A DNA stretch of 64,000 nucleotides from assembly GCF_001556865.1 (NCBI RefSeq), contig NZ_LSJY01000202.1, positions 1 to 64,000 on the forward strand. The letters run 5' to 3'. The notes below the pieces were generated by a model that ran no database searches, was not told the origin of the DNA, and saw only the letters and a program-made list of their open reading frames with translations. The translations under genes were made by a program, and so were the position numbers. Position 1 is the stretch's first letter; every line of letters starts with the position of its first letter. The stretch comes from Sphingobium sp. CCH11-B1. GTDB lineage: Bacteria; Pseudomonadota; Alphaproteobacteria; Sphingomonadales; Sphingomonadaceae. This document shows positions 1 through 6,351 of this stretch, in pieces.

Positions 1-16
1 CCCGCACTCCGCTAAT

Positions 17-124
17 TTACGCCGCGACCTGTGCCAAATGTTCTGACGACGGACAGTCCTGGTCGAACAGAACGACAGCGGCGGCGGCATTGCTTGCGGC
101 GGGAACAAGGTCGGTGGTTGCCAC
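17..124 (-). CDS. Possible truncated phage protein (35 aa)
   Basis: A GTG-started reading frame begins two bases after the stop of the next upstream gene and continues the tightly packed leftward operon. It encodes 35 residues beginning VATTDLVPAASNAAA. The frame stops at TAA, but beyond the stop the same frame stays open to the window edge and reads ISGVR, which resembles the way longer phage proteins of this type continue. It could be the start of a longer gene broken by a nonsense change, or a genuinely short gene. The window edge prevents a decision. Confidence 0.3.
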   Translation of the reverse strand: MATTDLVPAASNAAAAVVLFDQDCPSSEHLAQVAA

Positions 125-126
125 GG

Positions 127-276
127 TCAAAAGCCTTTCGGGTTGGGGCAGGCGATCAAAAGCGCGCCGCCGATGGTGATGATTGCGATGACGACTGCGA
201 GCATCTGCGAAAGCGTCAGGAGGCGGGGATCGCGGTCTTGTGCTACGCCCTGCTCAAGGGATTGGGTGGCGGTCAT
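127..276 (-). CDS. Small single-span membrane protein (49 aa)
   Basis: The start ATG overlaps the stop of the upstream gene (ATGA) and is preceded by a GGAGGG ribosome site. Residues 1-22 are polar. Residues 25-43 (MLAVVIAIITIGGALLIAC) form one hydrophobic span, followed by a short PNPKGF tail. It sits in the leftward early operon under PL. I do not recognise a family; overlap coupling and the clear membrane segment support it as a real gene. Confidence 0.6.
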   Translation of the reverse strand: MTATQSLEQGVAQDRDPRLLTLSQMLAVVIAIITIGGALLIACPNPKGF

Positions 277-461
277 GAAACCCTCCGTTCGTAGAGGATG
301 CCCGCCAGCATCTCGTCGGCGGTATCGATTTCTGGCAAAAGCCGCGCGATTTCCGGCAGCTTGTCGTCAGACGTAGAATGGTCACGAACGACATCGGCTA
401 TGAGATCGTAAGCCTCAGCTAGGCGCTGATCGGTCCACGTTGTGTAGTGGCGCGCAGCCAT
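273..461 (-). CDS. Hypothetical phage protein (62 aa)
   Basis: A 62-residue acidic, mainly helical protein (TWTDQRLAEAYDLIADVV near the N-terminus). The start overlaps the upstream stop by one base (TAATG) and its own stop overlaps the next start (ATGA), so it is translationally coupled in the leftward early operon. No domain recognised. Confidence 0.7.
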   Translation of the reverse strand: MAARHYTTWTDQRLAEAYDLIADVVRDHSTSDDKLPEIARLLPEIDTADEMLAGILYERRVS

Positions 462-787
462 TACGCCGCCCTCCTCTGGTTTGCATGGAAGTCCACAGAG
501 CGAATGAGGTCATCCAGGCGAGGTCCGCGACCGTTCGCGCCCATCATGCCGAGAGCCGTCACGCCGCCGTTGTCGGGCTGCGAGAGATACCATTCGGCTT
601 TTGCGCGATGGCTGACGAGGCCGTCATAATAGGCCCGCGCCGTGAAGGGCTTGATCCAGCGGCGGTTGCGTTCCAGCCTGTCCAGAGCCGCGTCGATGCG
701 CGCGATCTGGTCGCGCAACAGAATGCCCGCGCGACGGTCGCAGTCGGCGTGATACTCTGCGCTGGTGGAAAAGTCGGAGCGGAGCAT
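461..787 (-). CDS. Hypothetical phage protein (108 aa)
   Basis: A 108-residue charged, helical protein with many Arg, Asp and Ala residues and no membrane segment. Start and stop both overlap the neighbouring genes by one base, which marks it as part of the same leftward early operon. No known domain seen. The C-terminal half (DNGGVTALGMMGANGRGPRL) looks less ordered. Confidence 0.72.
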   Translation of the reverse strand: MLRSDFSTSAEYHADCDRRAGILLRDQIARIDAALDRLERNRRWIKPFTARAYYDGLVSHRAKAEWYLSQPDNGGVTALGMMGANGRGPRLDDLIRSVDFHANQRRAA

Positions 788-1122
788 TATGCCTGCTCCC
801 CGAGGGATTTGGCGATGGCGGCGCGAACATTGGCAAGCTGTTCGCGATGCGTCATCGCGTCCACATCATGCATCGACGCAAATTCTTCTTCTGAGACATC
901 AAGCCAGTGCTCAACCTTGCGTAAGGCATCGAGCATCGCGGTTGCAGCAAGAGTGATAGACAAGTCAGGCTTGGAAAAGCCGAATACCTCTCCCACGGTA
1001 TGCGCTGGTCCGTCGCCATAGCTGTTAATTCCGGCACATAGGCCGTGCCCCACCTTGCCGTCTGCGCGACGGATGGTCGAAAATATCGTCCAAGGCCCCG
1101 GCGTTCCTTTGAAATCAGACAT
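787..1122 (-). CDS. Hypothetical phage protein with GTPGPW start motif (111 aa)
   Basis: The start is ATG at 1122, seven bases after GGAG; an in-frame TTG at 1128 is less likely. The protein opens MSDFKGTPGPWTIF. A GTPGPW N-terminus is common in small phage proteins of unknown function, often followed by an ageing-of-residues pattern with conserved Ala and Asp as here (AATAMLDALRKVEHWL). It belongs to the leftward PL operon. Function unknown. Confidence 0.75.
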   Translation of the reverse strand: MSDFKGTPGPWTIFSTIRRADGKVGHGLCAGINSYGDGPAHTVGEVFGFSKPDLSITLAATAMLDALRKVEHWLDVSEEEFASMHDVDAMTHREQLANVRAAIAKSLGEQA

Positions 1123-1149
1123 ATCCAATCTCCAAACTCGTCATCCTCG

Positions 1150-1165
1150 CCCCGGCGAACCGGGG
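1150..1165. terminator. GC hairpin between early genes
   Basis: A perfect 6-bp stem CCCCGG/CCGGGG around the tetraloop CGAA lies between the tandem-repeat gene and the 111-aa gene. No T-run follows on either strand, so it is at best a weak terminator or an mRNA-stability hairpin. Confidence 0.35.
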
Positions 1166-1179
1166 TTGGGGGATGGGCC

Positions 1180-1866
1180 TCAGGCTGCGGGAACCAGCTT
1201 GCCGTTTTTGGCGACAAGCCATGTGTCGGCGGGGGTGCCATCGCGGCCAGCGATGCCGGCGGCGACAGAGACGATCTCATATTTGTTGTTGCGCTCGACG
1301 GCGAAGATCGCGTTTCCTTCTGCGCCCTTTACCTTGCCTTCAAAGCCAGAGGCCATCGCAGCGCCACGGGTTCCGGTGCTGGACGCAGCGCCACGGGTTC
1401 CGGTGCTGGACGCAGCGCCACGGGTTCCGGTGCTGGACGCAGCGCCATAGTCTCCGGTGCTGGACGCAGCGCCATAGTCTCCGGTCACATGGCTTTCGTC
1501 GGACTTGATTGCTCGCGACCAGACATAATCCCATGCGCGCTTAATCAGGTCATGGATGCTGATTTCGACGCCGATCGTGATAACGGCGGAGGCAAGCTTG
1601 ATGTTGTCGTCGCTATGGGTTGCGCCAGACTGCTGAACCTCGAAATAGCGCGATCCAGCGGGCGGGTAATAGCTGAACACCTCGAAGGGGTGCGCTTCGG
1701 TAGTGCAGGCGTGGAATCCGTTCTCGCAAGCGCGGATCACGCCTTTGTGCGTGTAGGTTTTGCCCGCCTCGAACTGATAGCCGCGACACTGGAGGTTTTG
1801 ATCGAAACCCTTGATCGAGTGAACGACCGCGCCTTCTGCCGCAGTATCGGTTTTCTTCTTCGCCAT
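1180..1866 (-). CDS. Phage protein with N-terminal globular domain and 9-residue repeats (228 aa)
   Basis: First gene of the leftward PL operon, with ATG nine bases after GGAG. Residues about 10-110 form a globular domain (HSIKGFDQNLQCRGYQFEAG then ENGFHAC), of a type common in alphaproteobacterial prophages and usually labelled DUF7666. Residues about 130-175 are a tandem array of nine-residue units of type GDYGAASST or GTRGAASST, followed by a short C-terminal domain. Such Gly-Ala-Ser-Thr repeats probably stack as a beta-solenoid. Function unknown; the early position argues against a virion role. Repeat number may vary between relatives. Confidence 0.85.
   Translation of the reverse strand: MAKKKTDTAAEGAVVHSIKGFDQNLQCRGYQFEAGKTYTHKGVIRACENGFHACTTEAHPFEVFSYYPPAGSRYFEVQQSGATHSDDNIKLASAVITIGVEISIHDLIKRAWDYVWSRAIKSDESHVTGDYGAASSTGDYGAASSTGTRGAASSTGTRGAASSTGTRGAAMASGFEGKVKGAEGNAIFAVERNNKYEIVSVAAGIAGRDGTPADTWLVAKNGKLVPAA
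1358..1487 (-). repeat. 27-bp tandem repeat, about 4.8 units
   Basis: Units start at 1358, 1385, 1412, 1439 and 1466. The first three are identical over 27 bp. The fourth and the partial fifth share a variant centre (CATAGTCT in place of CACGGGTT). Each unit encodes nine residues, so copy-number change keeps the frame. Confidence 0.95.
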
Positions 1867-1904
1867 CTGTCCAATCTCCTGCGGGTGGTCCCGGTGTGAG
1901 ATTG

Positions 1905-1947
1905 GGTATGGGACATTTTGTCCCGTTCGTCAAGGACAATTTGTCTC
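1905..1947 (-). promoter_or_regulatory. Leftward early promoter PL with two repressor operators
   Basis: Operator 1 is GGGACA-TTT-TGTCCC at 1910-1924, a perfect dyad. Operator 2 is AGGACA-ATT-TGTCTC at 1933-1947, imperfect. The centres are 23 bp apart. On the minus strand TTGACG (1933-1928) and CATACC (1910-1905) lie 17 bp apart as -35 and -10, so both operators would block polymerase. The layout mirrors the pair at 3232-3269. The 210 bases from 1948 to 2158 hold no convincing gene. Confidence 0.8.
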
Positions 1948-2158
1948 TTTATTTTTCACGGCGGAAGCGACCGTTTGTCGCCACTAAAAACCGAATCGCA
2001 CCTCGCCTATCGCGAAGCTACGTGCTATGCGGGGCTGTAGGAAAGGACTCGTTTCCGATTGCGATTATCGTAAAATTCGTGTACGCATATTGCGTCCGTA
2101 GCGCGAAGTCTCAGGAGATGTCCCGATCCTCGCAAAAGCGATAGCGCTACGGGCCGCG

Positions 2159-2872
2159 TCACCCTTTGGGCGTGACATTCCAGATATTGAGGCGGTAGTC
2201 TTTAGGGCCAGAGTTCCCATTAAGGTCTGGCCATTTGGTTTTTCCCAGCACGTAGGCCGCAAGTTCAGCCTTGGTGGCATTAAGCGCCCGCTCGTTTTTC
2301 AATGCCGCGAGAGCGCCCAACGGAACGTCGAGCAATTGCAGCAGCGGCTCGCGACGTGAATCTCTAGTCTCCAACACTGGAACGCAGTTTGGCCGGGTGC
2401 GCTTCGTGGTGTAGCCCGCCGCGCATAGCTGGTTCCGCATAGACGGGAGATAGCTGGTGCAGTCGCCATGATCCGGGTGAATGTGAATCGGCACTTTTGG
2501 TCCATAGAAGGCTACAGGCCGGTGTAGCAGCATCTGCCAATACATCTTGCTGACGGTATCAGTCCGTCCCCGATCACCACTTTCCTTGTGCCTGTATTCC
2601 GAAAAAGGAGCAAACCGGATGTGAAAATGCGCCTGCCGATCCTCGATTAGGCCGAATAGATAGTCCACATACCGCATGTGGACGGAGACTCTACGCTTCT
2701 TTGCGGTGGACCATTTAACCTCGGAAACTACACCGCACTCTTGATTGATGCGCTTAAGATCGGCGGATATTTCAGCCACACGCCGCTTCGTTACAGCCAG
2801 TCCACCGATGGCCATGTAGGCATCGTCTACCTGGCTGCTTTCATCGCAGAAATACAGGACGGTATTCGCCAA
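2159..2872 (-). CDS. DUF3800 domain protein in the immunity region
   Basis: 237 residues. The N-terminal YFCDESS followed by AYMAIGGLAV is the typical DUF3800 opening, with an acidic pair (D-E) believed to belong to a nuclease-like fold. HIHPDHGDC and the AALKNERALNA helix towards the end fit the family. No ATG is available; the best start is TTG at 2872 with no good ribosome site. It follows the repressor by 42 nt in the same frame and should be transcribed with it in the lysogen, the position held by rexAB in lambda. A superinfection-exclusion or defence role is inferred, not shown. Confidence 0.8.
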   Translation of the reverse strand: MANTVLYFCDESSQVDDAYMAIGGLAVTKRRVAEISADLKRINQECGVVSEVKWSTAKKRRVSVHMRYVDYLFGLIEDRQAHFHIRFAPFSEYRHKESGDRGRTDTVSKMYWQMLLHRPVAFYGPKVPIHIHPDHGDCTSYLPSMRNQLCAAGYTTKRTRPNCVPVLETRDSRREPLLQLLDVPLGALAALKNERALNATKAELAAYVLGKTKWPDLNGNSGPKDYRLNIWNVTPKG

Positions 2873-2914
2873 GGAGCTAGCCAGCCACCCGGCAGTAGAT
2901 CGCCAGCTTGACGG

Positions 2915-3196
2915 TCATCCGTTGGCAGCGGTGCGCACGAGCCGCCTCGGCCCCCTCGCCACCGCTTCATCCTTGCCGGTCAAAATATAGGACACGCTCC
3001 TATCGACCACCATCGCAAACCTAGGGATTAGGTAGGGCGGCAAAGGTGATCGCGTTTCATACTTCTTGTAGCGATCCAGCGGCACGCCGATGGCAGTAGC
3101 CATTTGCGCCTGCGTCCATTCACGCTCCACGCGAAGGCGCGCAGTGCGAGCGCACAGCATGTCGTTGAACTGAGCTTCTTCAGGCCACTGGGTCAT
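2915..3196 (-). CDS. CI-like HTH repressor (93 aa)
   Basis: A short XRE-type DNA-binding protein. Residues about 17-65 form the helix-turn-helix (REWTQAQMATAIGVPLDRYKKYE) with the usual Q-x3-A-x3-G pattern. The ATG at 3196 is exactly six bases after a CATAAT -10 box (3208-3203), so the mRNA is probably leaderless like lambda cI from PRM. The reading frame extends upstream, but only through operator DNA. At 93 residues it has no peptidase S24 domain, so induction cannot use RecA-stimulated self-cleavage. It presumably binds, as a dimer, the dyad operators at PL and PR. Confidence 0.85.
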   Translation of the reverse strand: MTQWPEEAQFNDMLCARTARLRVEREWTQAQMATAIGVPLDRYKKYETRSPLPPYLIPRFAMVVDRSVSYILTGKDEAVARGPRRLVRTAANG

Positions 3197-3231
3197 GAGA
3201 CGATTATGCCCGCTACGCAGCGACAAATCGC

Positions 3232-3274
3232 TCGACACGTTGTCCTTGACATAGGGGACAATTTGTCCCATTAA
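3232..3274 (+). promoter_or_regulatory. Rightward early promoter PR with two repressor operators
   Basis: Operator 1 is GGGACA-ATT-TGTCCC at 3255-3269, perfect. Operator 2 is TCGACA-CGT-TGTCCT at 3232-3246, weaker. The centres are 23 bp apart, as at PL. A consensus -35 TTGACA (3246-3251) and a -10 CATTAA (3269-3274) have 17-bp spacing, with operator 1 inside the spacer. The Cro-like start codon lies six bases after the -10 box, so this transcript should also be leaderless. Confidence 0.85.
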
Positions 3275-3280
3275 ATCCTC

Positions 3281-3496
3281 ATGCCAAACGAACGCATCAC
3301 ATGGGCGCTTGTGGACCGCGAGGCTGAAGCCCTTGCCGTCACGAGCGAGGCTCGTCGCAAATGGAGACAGGCAGGACGTGGAGTGCCGCTGGCATGGCGC
3401 GTCAGGATCGCGGAAAGGCTTGCCTCCCGTGGGGTGTTTGTCGCCCTGACCGACTTTGACGCTCTACCCGCCAGTCCGGGGAGGGTTGCGGCATGA
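3281..3496 (+). CDS. Cro-like regulator (71 aa)
   Basis: First gene after PR. The core LAVTSEARRKWRQAGRGVPL followed by AWRVRIAERLASRG resembles the short Cro-analogue HTH proteins (carph-isopro/YdaS-like) that sit opposite the repressor in many alphaproteobacterial prophages. There is no Shine-Dalgarno site; the ATG is at the predicted transcription start. Its stop overlaps the next start (ATGA). It probably competes with the repressor at the operators to commit to lysis, an inference from position and fold. Confidence 0.75.
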   Translation: MPNERITWALVDREAEALAVTSEARRKWRQAGRGVPLAWRVRIAERLASRGVFVALTDFDALPASPGRVAA

Positions 3497-3891
3497 TCTA
3501 TTTCATCCTGTCTCCCTCGAATGCGCTGGTGAAGATCGGCTACAGCAAAGAGCCGCGCCGTCGCTTCGCCGGTCTTCAAGCGGCTTGCCCTGTAGATCTT
3601 GCTTATCTTGGGGAAGTGGCGGGTGGAAGCGAGCTTGAGCGCAAGCTGCACACGTATTTTTTCGGCTTCCATTCGCGCAACGAGTGGTTCCATTTCAAGG
3701 GATCGCTCGCTCAAGAGGTGGTGGCGATAATCGCCGGCAATTTTGATTATGCCCGCCTCCCCGAGAAGGGTGTTCGCTCTTGGGCGCTCGTTGAGCGCGC
3801 TTCGGGCAATCCGGTCTGTTCCAATGGCCGTAAGCGCAGGGCTTTTGAAATCCCTGCGACCCCCAAAGAACGGGGAGCGGCCTCCCTATGA
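3493..3891 (+). CDS. Mug113/T5orf172-type GIY-YIG domain protein
   Basis: 132 residues. Residues 1-70 match the GIY-YIG-like Mug113 pattern: YFILSPSNALVKIGYS, then RRRFAGLQAACP, LGEVAGG, an E-x2-LH pair and NEWFHF. These proteins are predicted nucleases, often found early in phage genomes. The C-terminal 60 residues are basic and unassigned. Overlaps both neighbours by ATGA. Confidence 0.8.
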   Translation: MIYFILSPSNALVKIGYSKEPRRRFAGLQAACPVDLAYLGEVAGGSELERKLHTYFFGFHSRNEWFHFKGSLAQEVVAIIAGNFDYARLPEKGVRSWALVERASGNPVCSNGRKRRAFEIPATPKERGAASL

Positions 3892-4241
3892 GCTATGTCA
3901 TCGGTCATGGGCATGCCCGCGCCTGCAACTGCGTTGGCCCGCAGAATGGCGATCCCGTCTGTCCGTGCGCGATGCCCGCGTATCGCGAGCGCCAGCTTGG
4001 CGAGCGGGCGCTGGAGTTCATTCGCAAGCAGGGCCTTGAGAAAGAGATTTCTCATGAGACGCCTGCGCAGAAGGCGAAGCGCATCGGCGTTCCGCTGATC
4101 CCGGCGAGACCCAAGCCGCAACAGCCCGCTTTCGATCCTGTCATCAGCGTCTGCGGTGCCTGTGGAATGGAGATGCGCAAGGTCATGGGATACGCCTGTC
4201 CTCGCTCTGATTGCCCCTGCTTTCCGCAGGTGACGGCATGA
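3888..4241 (+). CDS. Cysteine-rich phage protein (117 aa)
   Basis: 117 residues with two cysteine clusters: C-x-C then C-x-C near the N-terminus (ACNCVGPQNGDPVCPC) and C-x2-C with a second pair near the C-terminus (CGACGMEM, CPRSDCPC). Both could bind zinc. The middle is charged and helical. ATGA overlaps at both ends place it in the PR operon. Function unknown. Confidence 0.7.
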   Translation: MSYVIGHGHARACNCVGPQNGDPVCPCAMPAYRERQLGERALEFIRKQGLEKEISHETPAQKAKRIGVPLIPARPKPQQPAFDPVISVCGACGMEMRKVMGYACPRSDCPCFPQVTA

Positions 4242-4441
4242 CCACCTCCCCCCTCACCGAATTGCAGCGGCTTGGTCAGGAGTGGGAAGATCCTTGCCCG
4301 ACTTGCTGCGGCAACGGCGAGATCATCACGGACTGGAACCGGTATCTCCACTCCTTCCCCGACGACAAGGGCGACGAAGCTGTTGCTGACTGCCCGGATT
4401 GCGACGGGACCGGCCCCATCCCCAGCACAGAAAGGCGGTAG
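4238..4441 (+). CDS. Small DnaJ-type zinc-finger protein (67 aa)
   Basis: The ATG at 4238 overlaps the previous stop. The protein carries two CxxCxG-like motifs, CPTCCGNG and CPDCDGTG, about 35 residues apart, as in the DnaJ cysteine-rich zinc module but with only one pair. There is no J domain. Such mini zinc proteins are frequent phage early products; no specific role can be given. Confidence 0.7.
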   Translation: MTTSPLTELQRLGQEWEDPCPTCCGNGEIITDWNRYLHSFPDDKGDEAVADCPDCDGTGPIPSTERR

Positions 4442-5407
4442 GTGGTGGGAGCAGAACGCATCCGTTTCGCCAATGGCGAGCTTGACGATGTGGCGTCCGT
4501 CCTCGTCAACACCAGCGAACATGCCGGGCAGTATCTTGCCCAGGCTCCGGCCATTGCCGTTCTCGCCTGCGGGAAGTTCTCGACCAATATCACTTATGGC
4601 GAGCTTGATCGCTTTTCCGGGATCGTCGGCCGCAATCCTCGCTTGAAGGACTTGCTGGCCGAGTATGGTGCGCCAGCCCAATTGCGGAAGATCCCGGCGC
4701 ACACGCTGCGCCCTCGTCATCGTAATGCCCTTATTGCTCTGTCCCGACTTGACGCTTCCACGCTGTCGCAAATCATTCCGACCGACAGCCATGGCGTTTG
4801 GCTGGACGCGATCGATAAATGGCTGCGCCTCATGCCCAGCGGCAAGAAAGCGCAATCCCGGTTCAGCGTCGAATGGGTCGCCCGCCGCCTTTCCGAAAAC
4901 ATGTCGCGCTTCGAAGAGGTCGATACGATCATTGACTGGATCGGTCGCGGCAAAGGTCTGCTGAACGAAAAATGGACGTGGGAACGCGCCCTGGCGGAAG
5001 TGGAGGCATGGCACCGCTCCCTTCGCGATGAAGCCGCGCTTAAGCGCCTTGCCGCCGCCGAACGGGAGCGGGCCAGCTTCGACACGGTGATTTGTAAGGC
5101 TCCGCTGCCCGATGAAGCCACTGTCGCCGGGTATGATTTCGTGATGCTCCGGTCTCTGCGCAAGCTGCGCGAAGAGGGGCAAGTGATGCACCATTGCGTT
5201 GCGTCTTATGCCAACGATGTTCGCAAAGGGCGCTGCTCGATAGCCTCCATCCGCAAGGGCGGCGTTCACATCGCCACGCTGGAAATCTCTGCGAAAGGGG
5301 TTTCTCAGCAGCTCAAAGCGCACTGCAATCGCGCCGTCGAAGCTCCGGTTCGACAGGCCGTCGATGAGTATCTCCTTCGCCACTGGCGGCCAGAGGAGCG
5401 CGCCTAG
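4442..5407 (+). CDS. PcfJ-like protein
   Basis: 321 residues, GTG start directly after the preceding stop. The C-terminal third contains the PcfJ signature, MHHCVASYANDVRKG followed by ATLEIS and QLKAHCNR, with conserved His and Cys residues. The family was named from conjugative plasmid pCF10 and is common in phages and plasmids; its biochemical role is not established. The N-terminal two thirds are helical and specific to this branch. The long open frame on the opposite strand here is a codon-bias shadow. Confidence 0.8.
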   Translation: MVGAERIRFANGELDDVASVLVNTSEHAGQYLAQAPAIAVLACGKFSTNITYGELDRFSGIVGRNPRLKDLLAEYGAPAQLRKIPAHTLRPRHRNALIALSRLDASTLSQIIPTDSHGVWLDAIDKWLRLMPSGKKAQSRFSVEWVARRLSENMSRFEEVDTIIDWIGRGKGLLNEKWTWERALAEVEAWHRSLRDEAALKRLAAAERERASFDTVICKAPLPDEATVAGYDFVMLRSLRKLREEGQVMHHCVASYANDVRKGRCSIASIRKGGVHIATLEISAKGVSQQLKAHCNRAVEAPVRQAVDEYLLRHWRPEERA

Positions 5408-5602
5408 ATGTCGAACCACACCCTCAGCAATGGGGCCGATAGGGCGGGCGTGGTCGCTGAACTGCGCCGGGTAGCTGCCCTGTTCCAGCTCCGCGCTGTC
5501 TGCGCTGCCATGGAAATTCCCTTCCACGCCCTCCCCACCAGCGAAGGCGCATCCCCTTCCGGGGCGCAGATCGATGTTTCCAACCTTGTTCATGAGGGTT
5601 GA
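5408..5602 (+). CDS. Hypothetical phage protein (64 aa)
   Basis: ATG begins immediately after the PcfJ stop. A 64-residue protein with an alanine-rich helix (AGVVAELRRVAALFQLRAVC) and a loose C-terminus. Its position in the coupled operon supports it, but composition is unremarkable and no family is recognised. Confidence 0.5.
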   Translation: MSNHTLSNGADRAGVVAELRRVAALFQLRAVCAAMEIPFHALPTSEGASPSGAQIDVSNLVHEG

Positions 5603-5603
5603 T

Positions 5604-6086
5604 ATGACGCAACGCACAATCAACGTCCTGCGCGTTAATGAGGTCGAAGAACGAGAGGAATACCGTTCGGCGGTCGCTGAAATCCTGCGCAACGTCCAGA
5701 ACGACTATGGCGTGACGCTGCTTGAGATAGCCGAAACGATCGGCGTTTCTCTTGGCACGATCAGCAATGCGGCCAACAAGAAGGCCGACCTTAGCGCCAC
5801 CTTTCTCCAGCGGATCGGCCGGGCCTACGCTCCTACCGAGCTGGACCCCTATTACCGGCTCTCGGGCGGTCGCGCCGTTGCACGTGCGAACGAAACGGAC
5901 GGCGACATCATGCCGCTGTTGCTCCGCACTGGAGCGCAGATTGCCACCGCTCGCTGCCCGTCATCCCCTGGCGGCGTCTCCGAAGTCCTGCGCGAACGTC
6001 TGGGCTACCTGCCCGACCTCCGCCGCCTGCGTCGTGAGACTGACGCCCTGATCGCCCTCATTGAAGCGGAAAGGGATGCAGCATGA
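5604..6086 (+). CDS. HTH-type phage regulator (160 aa)
   Basis: ATG at 5604 follows GAGGG at good spacing; upstream in-frame ATGs lie inside the previous gene. Residues about 20-75 form a helix-turn-helix (GVTLLEIAETIGVSLGTISN) followed by AFLQRIGRAY-type helices. The C-terminal half is a leucine- and arginine-rich helix. It may regulate middle or late transcription, but nothing in the sequence defines its target. Confidence 0.7.
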   Translation: MTQRTINVLRVNEVEEREEYRSAVAEILRNVQNDYGVTLLEIAETIGVSLGTISNAANKKADLSATFLQRIGRAYAPTELDPYYRLSGGRAVARANETDGDIMPLLLRTGAQIATARCPSSPGGVSEVLRERLGYLPDLRRLRRETDALIALIEAERDAA

Positions 6087-6214
6087 CCTTCCCCCAATAT
6101 CTCTCCATGCTTGCCGCTCACGCCCCTTTCTGGGTCGGCACCTACTTCGCCTGCGTCTTTGCGATCGGTGCCTATTACACCGGCAAGACCGCTCTCAAGG
6201 CTCCCCGGCCATGA
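6083..6214 (+). CDS. Small membrane protein (43 aa)
   Basis: ATGA overlaps with both neighbours. Residues 15-33 (FWVGTYFACVFAIGAYYTG) form one membrane span, followed by a short basic tail. Codon use matches the operon. No family recognised. Confidence 0.6.
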   Translation: MTFPQYLSMLAAHAPFWVGTYFACVFAIGAYYTGKTALKAPRP

Positions 6215-6351
6215 AGCACGAACTCTTCACCACCCTGGAGCCGACCCGTCAGGAGCGCAAGCAACAGGTGCGCAACATCCTCGCCCGCCCTGAGAATGAG
6301 CGGCTGTGTGAGGCGCTTAAGGAATATCTGGATGAGCGGAGGGTGAAGTGA
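6211..6351 (+). CDS. Small hypothetical protein (46 aa)
   Basis: A 46-residue charged helical protein (RQERKQQVRNILARPENERL) with ATGA at its start and GTGA at its end, coupling it to the membrane protein before and the methyltransferase after. No domain recognised. Confidence 0.6.
   Translation: MKHELFTTLEPTRQERKQQVRNILARPENERLCEALKEYLDERRVK

Noticed and set aside
2092..2101. Partial match GCGTCCGTAG to the 14-bp element, with another at 12292-12301
   Set aside because: Only 10 of 14 bases match; neither stands before a gene start at the usual distance and the second is inside a coding sequence.
1896..2144. 82-residue open frame on the plus strand
   Set aside because: Its start translates the PL operators and no family or ribosome site supports it.
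4052..5692. 546-residue open frame on the minus strand
   Set aside because: It is antisense to PcfJ-like and neighbouring genes that have family motifs and coupled starts; it results from GC-rich codon bias.
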